64,000 nt of DNA from JBHOQX01 sp042408595 (GCA_042408595.1 JBHOQX010000047.1:1-64000); one strand, 5' to 3'. Shown: positions 34,273 to 44,424, counted from the stretch's first letter. Made by a program: numbers and translations. The notes: generated by a model not told the origin, from the letters alone.

Positions 34273-34971
34273 CGCGAAACCCTCCCTGTAGTGATGAACC
34301 TCGCCGTTCCCGAGGGCCGGGAACGGCGACCCTTCGGCACCCTGGCCGACCCATCGAGCGCGGATGGGTGTGGCGGCGGCCCGACCGCCACAGCGCAACG
34401 ACCCGAATCATCGCCCCGTCGATCTGCACAACGACGCCGGAGGGATCGCCTTCGATCCATCCGGCGTCGCGGCAGCGCATCGAGCTATGGCTTCGTCACG
34501 GGCGTGGCCTATGGCGCATGATAATGAGGAAACCGACATGGTGCTACAGGCAGAAGGTATAAATCATAAGAGATCAAGTTGGCTGATCTGCACAAATATC
34601 TTCGGGTTATCACCCGGCCGACACCAGGGTGTCACCAGAAACCTCTCCTCCATAAAGGCCATTTTGGTGATGTTGCCAGTTCGGCTAGCCGAGCGTTCGA
34701 GGCCTTGTCTGGCAGACGGTGCGCGGCAGAGAGGACTGGCGGACGCAACTCATCCAACACCCTCCTCGTTGAGGGGGCATGCGAACAAGAACTCCGTGAT
34801 GGGCCGCCCGCCCCTTTCCCCGCGCTGCGGGCGGCCGTGCGTCCTGCTGTTCGGAGTACGCGGCACGCAAAGACAAAGACCGGGCGCTCTGGAGAGCCTC
34901 TCCAGAGCGCCCGCGGTTCTTGAGGTTTCCTGGTTGGTTTCGACGGTTCCGCCTGTGGCGGCGGGCCGGCC
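34273..34971. other. Gene-free stretch upstream of amt, with hairpins
   Basis: This 700-bp region contains the amt leader. A 10-bp-stem hairpin (34302-34328, CGCCGTTCCC / GGGAACGGCG) and a second at 34433-34468 (GACGCCGG-ag-GGATCG / CGATCC-at-CCGGCGTC) lie within 200 bp of the start codon, on the minus strand, and could act as an attenuator. Between 34570 and 34880 the base composition is more AT-rich but I see no credible coding frame. At 34882 there is a terminator-like stem for the small gene on its right. Confidence 0.5.
34882..34912 (-). terminator. Perfect 15-bp hairpin downstream of the small membrane protein gene
   Basis: GGGCGCTCTGGAGAG pairs perfectly with CTCTCCAGAGCGCCC around one base. 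Read on the minus strand it is followed by GGTCTTTGTCTTTG, a T-rich tail, 60 bp after the small gene's stop. Confidence 0.7.
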
Positions 34972-35124
34972 TCAGCGATGGGCCGGCATCGGCAGCCCAT
35001 CGGCCGGGGCGGCATCGCGGGCTGGCGGCGCGGCTTCGCGTGTGGATTCCATCGTCGTGGCCGGAAGCACCATCCATGCCGCGACGAGGATGACAAAGAG
35101 CACGAGTGCGAGCGCGAGTTCCAT
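34972..35124 (-). CDS. 50-residue single-pass membrane protein between two ammonium transporters
   Basis: A tiny gene with an ideal ribosome site (GGAGGAGG, 3 bp before the ATG at 35124). The product starts MELALALVLFVILVAAWMVL, one hydrophobic helix, and ends in a short polar tail rich in Ala, Pro and Arg. It lies between the two ammonium transporter genes on the same strand and is followed by a strong hairpin. Small single-helix proteins often modulate a transporter partner; here that is inference from position. I do not recognise a family. Confidence 0.65.
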   Translation of the reverse strand: MELALALVLFVILVAAWMVLPATTMESTREAAPPARDAAPADGLPMPAHR

Positions 35125-35189
35125 GGTCCTCCTCCGATGTCTGATTGCAGAGATGTACCGATAACGTCGATCAACAACCGCACGTAGAA

Positions 35190-35318
35190 GCTGTCTGCAA
35201 CGGAGAGGTTGGAGGGGTGTGCCCGCCAACGTTTCTTCTTTTCCGCCGTACGGCGGAGCAGAGCCTCTTCTGGGGGACCTGCGGCCCCCAAGCCCCCGCT
35301 CGGAGCGTGTCAGACAGC
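35190..35318 (+). mobile_element. MITE-like element with terminal inverted repeats, copy 1
   Basis: The ends GCTGTCTGCAACG (35190-35202) and CGTGTCAGACAGC (35306-35318) are imperfect inverted repeats. Inside are GAGGTTGGAGGGG, a CGGCGGAGCAGAG segment, and a GC hairpin CTGCGGCCCCC. A second copy of nearly equal length, with matching ends, is at 51424-51558. No coding capacity. It abuts the stop codon of amt 2 (35323). Confidence 0.65.
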
Positions 35319-35322
35319 CCTT

Positions 35323-36552
35323 TTAGGCCTGGTAGGCGGCCTCGCCGTGTTGCGTGAGATCCAGCCCGCGCTCCTCTTCATCGCGCGAGACGCGCAGGCC
35401 GATCACGAGGTCGAGCAGCTTGAGGATCAGCCAGGTCATCGCAGCGGCGTAGGCCGCGACCACTACCACCGCGATCGCCTGCGTCACCAACTGGCCGGGG
35501 TTGCCGTACAGCAGGCCGTCCGCACCGGCGGCGTTGATTGTCTTGGTTGCGAAGATACCCGTCGCCAGCGCGCCGATCATGCCGCCGATACCGTGGACGC
35601 CGAAGACGTCGAGGGCGTCATCGACCCGGCCACGGACAACAAACTCGACGGCGAAGAAGCAGCCCAGGCCGGCCAGGAAGCCGATCACCAGCGCGGCCAT
35701 CGGCGTGACGAACCCGGCCGCCGGCGTGATGCCGACCAGCCCGGCCACCGCGCCGGCCGCCGCGCCAAGCACGCTCGGCTGCTTGTGGCGGACCCAGCTG
35801 GCCGTCATCCAGGTCAGCGCGGCCATCGACGCCGCCAGCGTCGTCGTCACGAAGGCCGAGACCGCCAGCGCATTCGCGCCCAGCGCGCTACCGGCGTTGA
35901 AGCCGAACCAGCCGAACCACAGCAGCGCCGTGCCCAGGATCGTCATCGTCGCGTTGTGTGGCACGAACGGCTCCTGCCCGAACCCGAGCCGCTTGCCCAG
36001 CACCAGCGCGCAGACCAGCGCCGAGACGCCGGACGTGATGTGGACGACCGTGCCGCCGGCGAAGTCGAGCGCGCCCAGGCCGCGGATCCAGCCGCCAACC
36101 CCCCAGACCCAGTGAGCCACCGGCGCATAGACGACCGTCGCCCACAGCAGCGAGAAGATCACGAACGATTTGAAGCGCTTGCGCTCGGCGAAGGCTCCGG
36201 AGATCAGCGCCGGCGTGATCACGGCGAACATCATCTGGTAGACCATGAACGCCTGGTGCGGGATGGTCGCCGCGTAGTCCGGATTCGGCTCCAGGCCGAC
36301 GCCGTTCAGCCCAAGCCAATTCAGGCCGCCGATAAAGCCACCGACGCTCGGCCCGAACGCCAGCGTATAACCCCACAGCGCCCACTGCACGCTGATCAGC
36401 GCCAGGATGAAGAAGCTGTGCATGATCGTCGAGAGCACGTTCTTCTCCCGCACCAGTCCGCCGTAGAAGAGGCCCAGCCCCGGCGTCATGAGCATCACGA
36501 GCGCCGCCGACACGAGCACCCAGGCCGTATCTGCTCCATTGATGGCATCCAT
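35323..36552 (-). CDS. amt: Ammonium transporter (Amt family) 2
   Basis: This 409-residue Amt protein is different from the first, with about eleven helices. It starts at residue 10 with WVLVSAALVMLMTPGLGLFYGGLV; the FAGGTVVHITSGVSAL and VFGVHGIGGMIGALATGIFA segments hold the two pore histidines, and LLWFGWFGFNAGSALGAN is the conserved loop. The C-terminal tail ends DLTQHGEAAYQA, the usual PII-responsive end of AmtB proteins. It lies 110 bp after glnA on the same strand, consistent with a shared nitrogen control region. Confidence 0.95.
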   Translation of the reverse strand: MDAINGADTAWVLVSAALVMLMTPGLGLFYGGLVREKNVLSTIMHSFFILALISVQWALWGYTLAFGPSVGGFIGGLNWLGLNGVGLEPNPDYAATIPHQAFMVYQMMFAVITPALISGAFAERKRFKSFVIFSLLWATVVYAPVAHWVWGVGGWIRGLGALDFAGGTVVHITSGVSALVCALVLGKRLGFGQEPFVPHNATMTILGTALLWFGWFGFNAGSALGANALAVSAFVTTTLAASMAALTWMTASWVRHKQPSVLGAAAGAVAGLVGITPAAGFVTPMAALVIGFLAGLGCFFAVEFVVRGRVDDALDVFGVHGIGGMIGALATGIFATKTINAAGADGLLYGNPGQLVTQAIAVVVVAAYAAAMTWLILKLLDLVIGLRVSRDEEERGLDLTQHGEAAYQA

Positions 36553-36662
36553 TGCCCGCCCGATCCTTTCGTTTCAAATCAGCAACGTGGCTGATACGAT
36601 GGTGGGGGCCGGGCGGGGCATCCAGCCCCCCGGCCCTGGCCTTCCGAGTACGCCCCTGGCCG

Positions 36663-38087
<1,425 letters not shown>

Positions 38088-38296
38088 GGCTGCGTTCCTC
38101 CTTGCGTCGGGGTAAACAGAGCGCCGGAAACAGCCTGCATGGCTGGCCGGCGCTGCCTCGTCGCATATCTGCGCATTCCACCCTGCGCGTTCGTGTGGTT
38201 CTAGCGTACGCGAAAAGTGCGCCGAAGAGCACGGCGATTTGTGACGAAGTTCTCCGTTGCCCATTCGGGCAGAATGTACAATTCGGCGCGGCCGTC

Positions 38297-38325
38297 TTGA
38301 CATTCGCTCCCCAGCGCGCTAGGAT
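38297..38325 (+). promoter_or_regulatory. Promoter of the small lipoprotein gene
   Basis: TTGACA (38297-38302) and TAGGAT (38320-38325) are 17 bp apart, 34 bp before the ATG at 38359. Confidence 0.75.
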
Positions 38326-38358
38326 GCCGCCGGGGTTGTGTAAAGGAGAACCGGACCC

Positions 38359-38625
38359 ATGCGCTTGCGACGCCTCGTCCTTGCCCTGCCGCTCGCCGCT
38401 GCCCTGCTGGCCGGCTGCGATATCGTCTCGAACACCGCTCCTCCCGCGCCGACGGCCACCCAGCCTGCTCCGACTGCGACGCCGGCGACCCCCCCGCCGG
38501 CTCAGGGCCAGGCGACGGCCTACCCGGCGCCGGCGCCGCCCCAGAGCCAGGCGACGGCCTACCCGGCGCCGGCGCCGCCCCAGGGCCAGGCGACCGCCTA
38601 CCCGGCCCCCACGGTCAATCCATAG
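38359..38625 (+). CDS. Small lipoprotein with 13-residue tandem repeats
   Basis: An 88-residue exported lipoprotein: signal peptide MRLRRLVLALPLAAALLAGC with lipobox LAGC, then a Thr/Pro-rich linker and three tandem copies of QGQATAYPAPAPP, encoded by a 39-bp repeat (about 38503-38619). AAAGGAGAA precedes the ATG. A clear promoter lies upstream. Such low-complexity lipoproteins are common spacers on cell surfaces; no function is evident. The repeat number is likely to vary between strains. Confidence 0.75.
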   Translation: MRLRRLVLALPLAAALLAGCDIVSNTAPPAPTATQPAPTATPATPPPAQGQATAYPAPAPPQSQATAYPAPAPPQGQATAYPAPTVNP

Positions 38626-38709
38626 GTGTGGCGGCGGGTCGTGTGCCGCGCCCGTTGCCGCCGCATCTGATCTGTGGTACACTCGCCTGCTGTACCGCAT
38701 AGGGACGGC

Positions 38710-41214
38710 ATGGGGCCCGATCTGACAACGCAGGCGGCGAACGGAAAAGCAGTGCATGGCCGGCCAGGCCGCGCCGCGTGGGCCGGCCTGGGCGTGCGCG
38801 CCGCCGGGCCGCTGCTCGGCGCGGCGCTGCTCGGCATTGTGCTTGTCGCCCTGGCGTACCAGTTTCCGGTCACCCACACAGTCGATATCGGCGGGCGCGA
38901 CGCCGCCTACGTCCGCGGCTTCTACGACCCGGAGCCCACCGGCCGGCCCGCCATGGTCGGATCGGATGGGACCGCCCGCTGGTCCCGCGGCGCCTCCTAC
39001 CTGCTCTTCCCGCAGGCCGGCCTCCCGGCGCAGGTGACGCTACGGCTGCGCGGCTGGCGCGCGAGCGGCCCGCCTCCGGAAGTCGCGGTGCTGAGCGACG
39101 GGCGCGCGCTTGGCCGCTTCCGCGCCACCGGCGCCTGGGAAGAGCACACCTTCGCCATCGCCGGCGGCCTGGCCAAGCCGACCGACGTGCTGATCGAACT
39201 GCGCGCCGAGACGGCCCCGCTGAGCGCCGATGACCCCCGGCAGGTCGGCATCCTGCTCGACCGGGCGACCTACCGGGTCGGCCCGCCGCCGATCACCCCC
39301 TACCCGGCGCAGCTCCTCTTCGGCGGGCTGGCCGGCGCGCTGGTGTGGCTGCTGGTGGACGGAGGACGCCGGGCGACCGCCGGACCGCACCGCCGCGCGA
39401 CGCATTGGCCCCTCCCCCTCGCGCTCGCCCTGCTCGCCCTCGCCTTCCTGGCGCTGACCCGCGCCCAGCCGCCCTACCCGTACCCGCTGCGCGGCCTGCT
39501 CCCGGCCGTCTGCGCCGGGCTGGCCGGGCTGCTCGCCGTGCGCGACGGGCCGCGGCTGGCGGCGCGCGCCCCCTGGCTGGCGGACGCCGCCGCCCTCGGC
39601 GGCGCCAGCCTCTGGCTCGGCGCGGTGCTGCTGGCGGCGCGGGGCCACCTGGTGCTCTCGACCCCCGGCGTCGAGAAGGACTTCCGCGTCTTCGCGCTGC
39701 GCTCGGCGCGGCTCGCCGGCGCGTGGCCCGCCGGCGCGGCCAACGCCGACCTCGATGGCGTCTTCCGGGCCGACGGCTTCTACAACCTCGGCTACCCGCT
39801 GCTCCTCTGGCTCGCCCGCCCGTTTACCCACGACAACCCGTTCCTCGCCGGGCGGCTGGTCGCCGCGCTGAGTGGGGCGCTGATGCTCCTGGCCGGCTGG
39901 TGGCTGGCGCGGCGCTGGCTCGGGCGCTGGCCGGCGCTGGTCGCCCTGCTCGCCCTGGCCTTCAGCCCGCTCGTCGTCAGCTACAGCCTCTACCTCGGCA
40001 CCGATATGCCGTTCGCCGCGGCCTGCGCCGTGGCGCTGGCGCTGTTGGTAGGGTTCGGGGTCCAGAGGCCAGGGGCCAGCACAGAACCGCCCACCGCCCG
40101 CCGCCCGCCGCCCACCGCCTTCCTCGCCGGCCTGGCCGCCGGCGCAGCGTTTCTCATCCGCCAACCGGGCCTCGCCCTGCTGCCGCTCGGCTGGCTGGCG
40201 ATCGTCCTGCTGCGCCCGCCCGGAGCGCGCCTCCGCCCGGCCCTGCTCTTCGGCGCGGCCTTCCTGCTCGCCGCGCTGCCGCAACTCGCCGTGAACATCC
40301 GCGACACCGGCCAGCCGCTCTTCAACCAGCAGGCCAAGAACGTCTGGCTGGCGGTCTATGGCGGCGGCGATTGGGGGCGCTGGGGCGAGGCGTCGAACGA
40401 CATCGGCCTCCTGGGTGTCGCCGCCGCCGACCCGGGGCGCTTCCTGGCGAACTGGTGGGGCAATATCGTCGGCTTCATCGGCGCGGGCGGCGAGGACACC
40501 AGCGAGTTCGGGCGGGCGATCCAGCTCCGGCTGCTCGGCTTTCCGGCCAACTGGTTGGCGATCGCCGGGCTGCTGGCGTGGCTGGCGCTGTTCCTCCGCC
40601 GCGCGCTGCGCCGCGCGCCGCTCCTGGCGGGCGGCATGGCCCCGGCGGCCATCCTGCTGCTCTGGCTGGCGCTCTACGTCGCCGTGGTCGCGGTGACCTT
40701 CGCCCTGCCGCGCTTCTTTTTGCCGTCCGTGGCGGTCTACGGCGCGGCGGCGGCCTGGGCGGTCGCCCGGCTCGGCGCGCTGGCCCGGGATGCCGCCGCG
40801 CCGGGCGCGCCCGACGAGCGTGCGGCCCGCGTCCCGCTGCTTGTCGCCCTGCTGCTGCTCCTGTTGTTATGGGAAAAGGTAGCCGTCGGCGCGGGCTACG
40901 TCCTCGCCACCCGCGAGGCCGCTGGCGTGGGCCAGCCGGTGGCGACTCTGGAAGCGGCCCGGCTGGTCCAGGCGGTCCTCCGCCCGGGCGAGCGCCTGGC
41001 GATTCGCGCGCCGCGGGGCGATGATGATGCCCTGGCGCTCGCCAAGTACTCGGCCATCGCGCATCTCGTCGTGCCGCTGACGTTGGATGCACCGGACGCG
41101 CCCCGGCAGGCCGGCGCGAGCTACCTGCTGCAGCCGTCGCCGACCGGCCCGCCCCCGGGCGCCGCGCCCGCCGGGCAGGCCGGCGGCTACACCCTCTACC
41201 GGCTGGCCCCATGA
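38710..41214 (+). CDS. Membrane glycosyltransferase, GT39/PMT-like, with N-terminal ectodomain
   Basis: This 834-residue polytopic protein has a first helix at about residues 28-52 and a beta-rich periplasmic domain (about 55-200), then about ten helices. After the first helix of the core come acidic residues (EKDFRVFALRSARLAG and NADLDGVFRADGFYNLGYPLLLWL), as in lipid-sugar-dependent GT39/ArnT enzymes. At about residues 445-470 a Pro/Arg-rich segment is encoded by repeat-like DNA (40050-40119). A promoter-like TTGCCG-17-TACACT precedes it. The next gene overlaps its stop by four bases. The acceptor is unknown. Confidence 0.8.
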   Translation: MGPDLTTQAANGKAVHGRPGRAAWAGLGVRAAGPLLGAALLGIVLVALAYQFPVTHTVDIGGRDAAYVRGFYDPEPTGRPAMVGSDGTARWSRGASYLLFPQAGLPAQVTLRLRGWRASGPPPEVAVLSDGRALGRFRATGAWEEHTFAIAGGLAKPTDVLIELRAETAPLSADDPRQVGILLDRATYRVGPPPITPYPAQLLFGGLAGALVWLLVDGGRRATAGPHRRATHWPLPLALALLALAFLALTRAQPPYPYPLRGLLPAVCAGLAGLLAVRDGPRLAARAPWLADAAALGGASLWLGAVLLAARGHLVLSTPGVEKDFRVFALRSARLAGAWPAGAANADLDGVFRADGFYNLGYPLLLWLARPFTHDNPFLAGRLVAALSGALMLLAGWWLARRWLGRWPALVALLALAFSPLVVSYSLYLGTDMPFAAACAVALALLVGFGVQRPGASTEPPTARRPPPTAFLAGLAAGAAFLIRQPGLALLPLGWLAIVLLRPPGARLRPALLFGAAFLLAALPQLAVNIRDTGQPLFNQQAKNVWLAVYGGGDWGRWGEASNDIGLLGVAAADPGRFLANWWGNIVGFIGAGGEDTSEFGRAIQLRLLGFPANWLAIAGLLAWLALFLRRALRRAPLLAGGMAPAAILLLWLALYVAVVAVTFALPRFFLPSVAVYGAAAAWAVARLGALARDAAAPGAPDERAARVPLLVALLLLLLLWEKVAVGAGYVLATREAAGVGQPVATLEAARLVQAVLRPGERLAIRAPRGDDDALALAKYSAIAHLVVPLTLDAPDAPRQAGASYLLQPSPTGPPPGAAPAGQAGGYTLYRLAP
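40050..40120. repeat. Repeat-derived in-frame insertion in the GT39-like gene
   Basis: GAGGCCAGGGGCCAGC is followed by ACCGCCC, GCCGCCC, GCCGCCC and ACCGCCT in period 7, coding for a Pro/Arg-rich loop between two membrane helices. The same word types occur in intergenic arrays of this window. Confidence 0.55.
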
Positions 41215-43457
41215 CGCACGAGACCGCCAAGGCCGCCCTCGCCGCCCCGCCGCGCCCCGCCGGGCGGGCGCGCCTGCGCGCCCTGGCGGGGAGCCGCGCG
41301 CTGCCGCTGCTGCTGCTCATCGCCCTCGGCCTGGCGCTGCGCCTCTGGCTGCTGTCGCTCACCCCGCTCGACCCGCGCTTCTCCAACGCCGACGACGGCG
41401 ACTACTACCGGCGCGCCCTGCGTCTGGCTGTCACCGGGCAGTACCTCGACGATTCCTGGCTCATCCGCCCGCCGCTGCACGTCTTCTTTTTCGCCGCCTG
41501 GCTGCGCCTGGCGATCGCACTCGGCCGCCCCGACCTCGGTGTGCTGCTCGTCCAGCTCGCCCAAATCGCGCTCGGCGTGCTGATGATCCCGCTCGGCTAC
41601 GACCTGGCGCGCCGCCTCTTCGCCAGCCGCGCTGCTGGGTTGCTGTTCGCGGCCTTCCTGGCGGTCTGGTTCCCGTTCGTCGAGATGCCGACCGTCCTCT
41701 TCAGCGAGCTGATCTACCTGTTCCTGTTCCTGCTCTCCTTCTGGTTCATGCTGCGCTTCGACGCCAGCGGGCGGCTGCGCGAGCTCGCCGGGGCCGGGCT
41801 GGCGCTCGGCGCGGCCTCGCTCACCCGCTCCCCGGCGCTCTATTCCCTTGCGTTCGTCGGGCCGTGGCTTTGGATCAGGCGGCCAGGCGACCAGACGGCC
41901 AGACATCCGGCCGCTCGCATCTTAAGCCTCAAGCCTCAAGCCTCACACCTCATCATCGTCGCTGCCTGCTGCCTGGCGGTCGTCGGGCCGTGGACGCTGC
42001 GGAACTGGCTGGTGTACCAGCGCTTCATCCCGGTGGACACGCTCGGGCCGATCAACCTTTGGCTCGACCTCGACGCCGCGAGCCGGCGCAACGAGCATAT
42101 CGCCACGCTGCGCGCGCTCCCGCAGGCCGACCGGCAGGCCTATGCCATGGCGCAGGTGCGGGCCATCCTCGCCGCAGACCCGCTGCGCCCCTTCCGCGGC
42201 ATGTGGCCGACCTTCCAGCACATCTGGAAGGCGCAGTACATCGAAGACTATCTGGTGAAGCACAGCTTCTTCGCCCGGCCGCTGCGCGAGGCCGCGCCGC
42301 TCGGCCTGTTCGGCGATGCGCTCTGGCTGGCCTTCACCGCCGCCGGGCTGTGGGGGCTGGCCGGGCCGGCGCGCGAGGGGTGGCGCAACCGGCTGTTCGT
42401 CCTGGCCTGGATCGGCTACTCGCTGCTCACCGTGCTCGTCTTCCATGTCGAGCCGCGCTACCTCGTCCCGATCTGGACGCTGCTCGCCCTGTATGGGGCT
42501 GGCACGTTGTCGGGGGGCAGGGGTCGGGGGCCAGGGGCCAGGGAGGCGGGGAGGCAGGGAGCCGGGGAGACCGAGCGGCGGAGCGCCGGCGCCCGCCGCG
42601 TCTCACGCATCGTTCACCCGGCATCGTTCATCCTCCGGGTCTCGCTCCTCGTCGCCTTCGTCGTGCTGTTCGTCAGCTATCGCGACTATCCGGCGCTGCT
42701 GGCCCGCGGGCTGGCGCGCGAGCGGGCGATGGCCGCCGGCGAGCGGGCCTACGCCGCCGGGGCCTACGCCGAGGCCGAGGCGCGCTTCCGCGAGGCGTTG
42801 GCCGCCCACCCCGGCTTCACCGACGGGCAGGTGAGCCTGGCGCTGGCGCTGGCCGCGCAGGGCAAGCAGAACGACGCGCTCGCCACGCTCAGGCCGGGCG
42901 CGTCCCGCCGCGCGGACACGGTGCTGGGGGCGCTGCTGCGCGATATCGGGCAGCCGGACGCGGCGGCGAAACTGCTGCAGCGCGGCGAGACGATCGCCGG
43001 CGAGGACTTGCAGCGCTGGACTCTCGAAACGCTGCACCCGCCGCCGGCCGACAATCTGACGCTCGGCGACGGGCTGGACCTCGGCTATATCGACGGGTTC
43101 TCCTATGCCGAGCGCGACGCGGCGCGCACCTTCCGCTGGCTCGAAGGCCGGGGACGGATCGTCCTGCCGCTGGCACGCCCGCTTGCCACGGGCGCCACGG
43201 TGACACTGCTGCTGGCCGGCGGGCAGCCAGGCGGTACGCCCCTGGAGGTGCGGATCGGCGGCGGGCCGGCGCAGCGTGCATTGGTCGCCGGCGGCTGGCG
43301 CGCCTATCACTTCCTGGCGCCGCCCGCGCTGGCCGGGCAGACGCGACTGACGATCGACCTGCGCGCACCGACGTTCGTGCCGATGCAGCGCGACCCGGCC
43401 AGCACCGACGCCCGCGCCCTCAGCGTGATGGTCGGCAAGGTGCGCGTGGCGCTGTGA
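41211..43457 (+). CDS. ArnT/GT39-like membrane glycosyltransferase with TPR and C-terminal beta domain
   Basis: This 748-residue protein has about ten membrane helices in residues 20-500. The acidic catalytic-type loop is PLDPRFSNADDGDYYRRAL. There follow TPR-like helices (about 500-590, AYAAGAYAEAEARFREALAAHPGF) and a C-terminal beta domain (about 600-745) with YIDGFSYAERDAARTFRWLEGRGRI. It overlaps the preceding paralogue by ATGA, so the two are co-translated. Two in-frame segments of repeat-like DNA (about 41885-41953 and 42510-42640) add low-complexity loops. It probably transfers a sugar from a lipid carrier outside the membrane. Confidence 0.8.
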   Translation: MTHETAKAALAAPPRPAGRARLRALAGSRALPLLLLIALGLALRLWLLSLTPLDPRFSNADDGDYYRRALRLAVTGQYLDDSWLIRPPLHVFFFAAWLRLAIALGRPDLGVLLVQLAQIALGVLMIPLGYDLARRLFASRAAGLLFAAFLAVWFPFVEMPTVLFSELIYLFLFLLSFWFMLRFDASGRLRELAGAGLALGAASLTRSPALYSLAFVGPWLWIRRPGDQTARHPAARILSLKPQASHLIIVAACCLAVVGPWTLRNWLVYQRFIPVDTLGPINLWLDLDAASRRNEHIATLRALPQADRQAYAMAQVRAILAADPLRPFRGMWPTFQHIWKAQYIEDYLVKHSFFARPLREAAPLGLFGDALWLAFTAAGLWGLAGPAREGWRNRLFVLAWIGYSLLTVLVFHVEPRYLVPIWTLLALYGAGTLSGGRGRGPGAREAGRQGAGETERRSAGARRVSRIVHPASFILRVSLLVAFVVLFVSYRDYPALLARGLARERAMAAGERAYAAGAYAEAEARFREALAAHPGFTDGQVSLALALAAQGKQNDALATLRPGASRRADTVLGALLRDIGQPDAAAKLLQRGETIAGEDLQRWTLETLHPPPADNLTLGDGLDLGYIDGFSYAERDAARTFRWLEGRGRIVLPLARPLATGATVTLLLAGGQPGGTPLEVRIGGGPAQRALVAGGWRAYHFLAPPALAGQTRLTIDLRAPTFVPMQRDPASTDARALSVMVGKVRVAL
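41885..41953. repeat. Repeat-derived in-frame insertion (octamers and heptamers)
   Basis: GGCCAGGC, GACCAGAC and GGCCAGAC are in period 8, followed by CTCAAGC, CTCAAGC and CTCACAC in period 7. They lie inside the membrane glycosyltransferase gene without breaking the frame. Confidence 0.6.
42510..42640. repeat. Repeat-derived in-frame insertion, G-rich and ATCGTTCA words
   Basis: A run of GGGGCCAGGGAGG-like words and then CATCGTTCACCCGG and CATCGTTCATCC codes for about 43 Gly/Arg/Ala residues inserted before a membrane helix. Confidence 0.55.
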
Positions 43458-43468
43458 CAGGGCGCCAG

Positions 43469-43508
43469 GGTGATACGGTGACAACGTGATTGGGCGACAC
43501 CGTGATGC
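43469..43508. repeat. Period-8 array (GGTGACAC type)
   Basis: The units GGTGATAC, GGTGACAA, CGTGATTG, GGCGACAC and CGTGATGC lie in the 104-bp gap between the glycosyltransferase and thrH. The unit type is the same as at 4772. Confidence 0.75.
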
Positions 43509-43561
43509 AAGGACATGTTGCATCGTACTGACCGTCTGATCATCTGCTGACTGGAGCATCC

Positions 43562-44170
43562 ATGCCACAACCACTCCTCGTCACAACCGACCTCGAAGGC
43601 GTCCTGGTCCCCGAGATCTGGATCGCCGTCGCCGAGAAGACCGGGATCGCCGCGCTGCGCCTGACGACGCGCGACATCCCGGACTACGACCAACTGATGC
43701 GCGGGCGGATCGCCATCTTGCGCCAGCACCGGCTGACCCTCAACGACATCCAGGCGGTGATCGCGACGATCGACCCGCTGCCGGGTGCGGTAGAATATCT
43801 GCGATGGGTGCGTGAGCGCGCGCCATTGATCATCCTGTCGGACACGTTCTACGAGTTCGCCCGGCCGCTTATGGCGAAGCTCGGCGAGCCGACTCTGTTC
43901 TGCAACATGCTAGAGGTCGACGGCGGCGGCATGCTCACCGGCTACCGGCTGCGGCTGCCGGACGGTAAGACCGAGGCGGTGCGCGCGCTGCGGGGGCTGG
44001 CCTTCCGTGTGCTGTCGATCGGGGATTCGTACAACGACACCGGGATGCTGGCCGCCGCCGACCTCGGCGTGCTGTTTCGCCCGCCGGCGAACGTGGCCGC
44101 CGAGTTCCCGCACTTCCCGGTGACGCACGACTACGCCGAACTCGCGGCGATCATCGACGCGAATCGGTAG
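43562..44170 (+). CDS. thrH: ThrH-type phosphoserine phosphatase / homoserine phosphotransferase
   Basis: This 202-residue HAD protein matches ThrH, described as a phosphoserine phosphatase that can also pass phosphate to homoserine. The nucleophile region reads TTDLEGVLVPEIWIAVAEKTGI, with Glu in the place of the second Asp as in ThrH. Also seen are LRLTTRDIPDYDQLMRGRI, PLPGAVEYLRWVRE, LSDTFYEFARPLM and IGDSYNDTGML. It would serve serine or threonine synthesis. It stands alone between repeat-bearing gaps. Confidence 0.88.
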   Translation: MPQPLLVTTDLEGVLVPEIWIAVAEKTGIAALRLTTRDIPDYDQLMRGRIAILRQHRLTLNDIQAVIATIDPLPGAVEYLRWVRERAPLIILSDTFYEFARPLMAKLGEPTLFCNMLEVDGGGMLTGYRLRLPDGKTEAVRALRGLAFRVLSIGDSYNDTGMLAAADLGVLFRPPANVAAEFPHFPVTHDYAELAAIIDANR

Positions 44171-44186
44171 CCGGAGTTCGGGAGCT

Positions 44187-44351
44187 TGTGCGCGGTTGGC
44201 TGAAATGCGCCTCGTGGGGGAGGTGGGCCGCCGGCCCGCCGAAGAAACTTTGCTCCGCCGTGGAGCCGGCGGCGACCCAGCCGGCCCCGCGGTGGCCAGA
44301 TAAGCATGTTGGTTGGGTTGGCGCCCTCCGAGCCTCCCGGTTCCGGACAGC
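44187..44351 (-). mobile_element. Diverged copy of the MITE-like element
   Basis: Read on the minus strand from 44351 it starts GCTGTCCGGAACCGGGAGG and later has CGGCGGAGCAAAG and TTTCTTCGG-GGGCC, in the same order as the copy at 35190. The far end lacks a recognisable terminal repeat. It lies between thrH and the GT2 gene. Confidence 0.45.
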
Positions 44352-44424
44352 TTTTGATCGTCCAGTTCCAGGCACGGAGCGCGCACCGAGAAGGCGAGCC
44401 GCCACACCAGTCGGGGGAGCCTGC

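Noticed and set aside
34632..35291. Open frame of 219 codons on the minus strand between the amt genes
   Set aside because: It crosses the MITE-like element and the terminator hairpin and has no ribosome site or domain; the 50-residue gene in another frame is better supported.
38503..38619. CRISPR-like array
   Set aside because: The repeats are directly adjacent, with no spacers, and code for protein repeats. No other array-like structure was seen.
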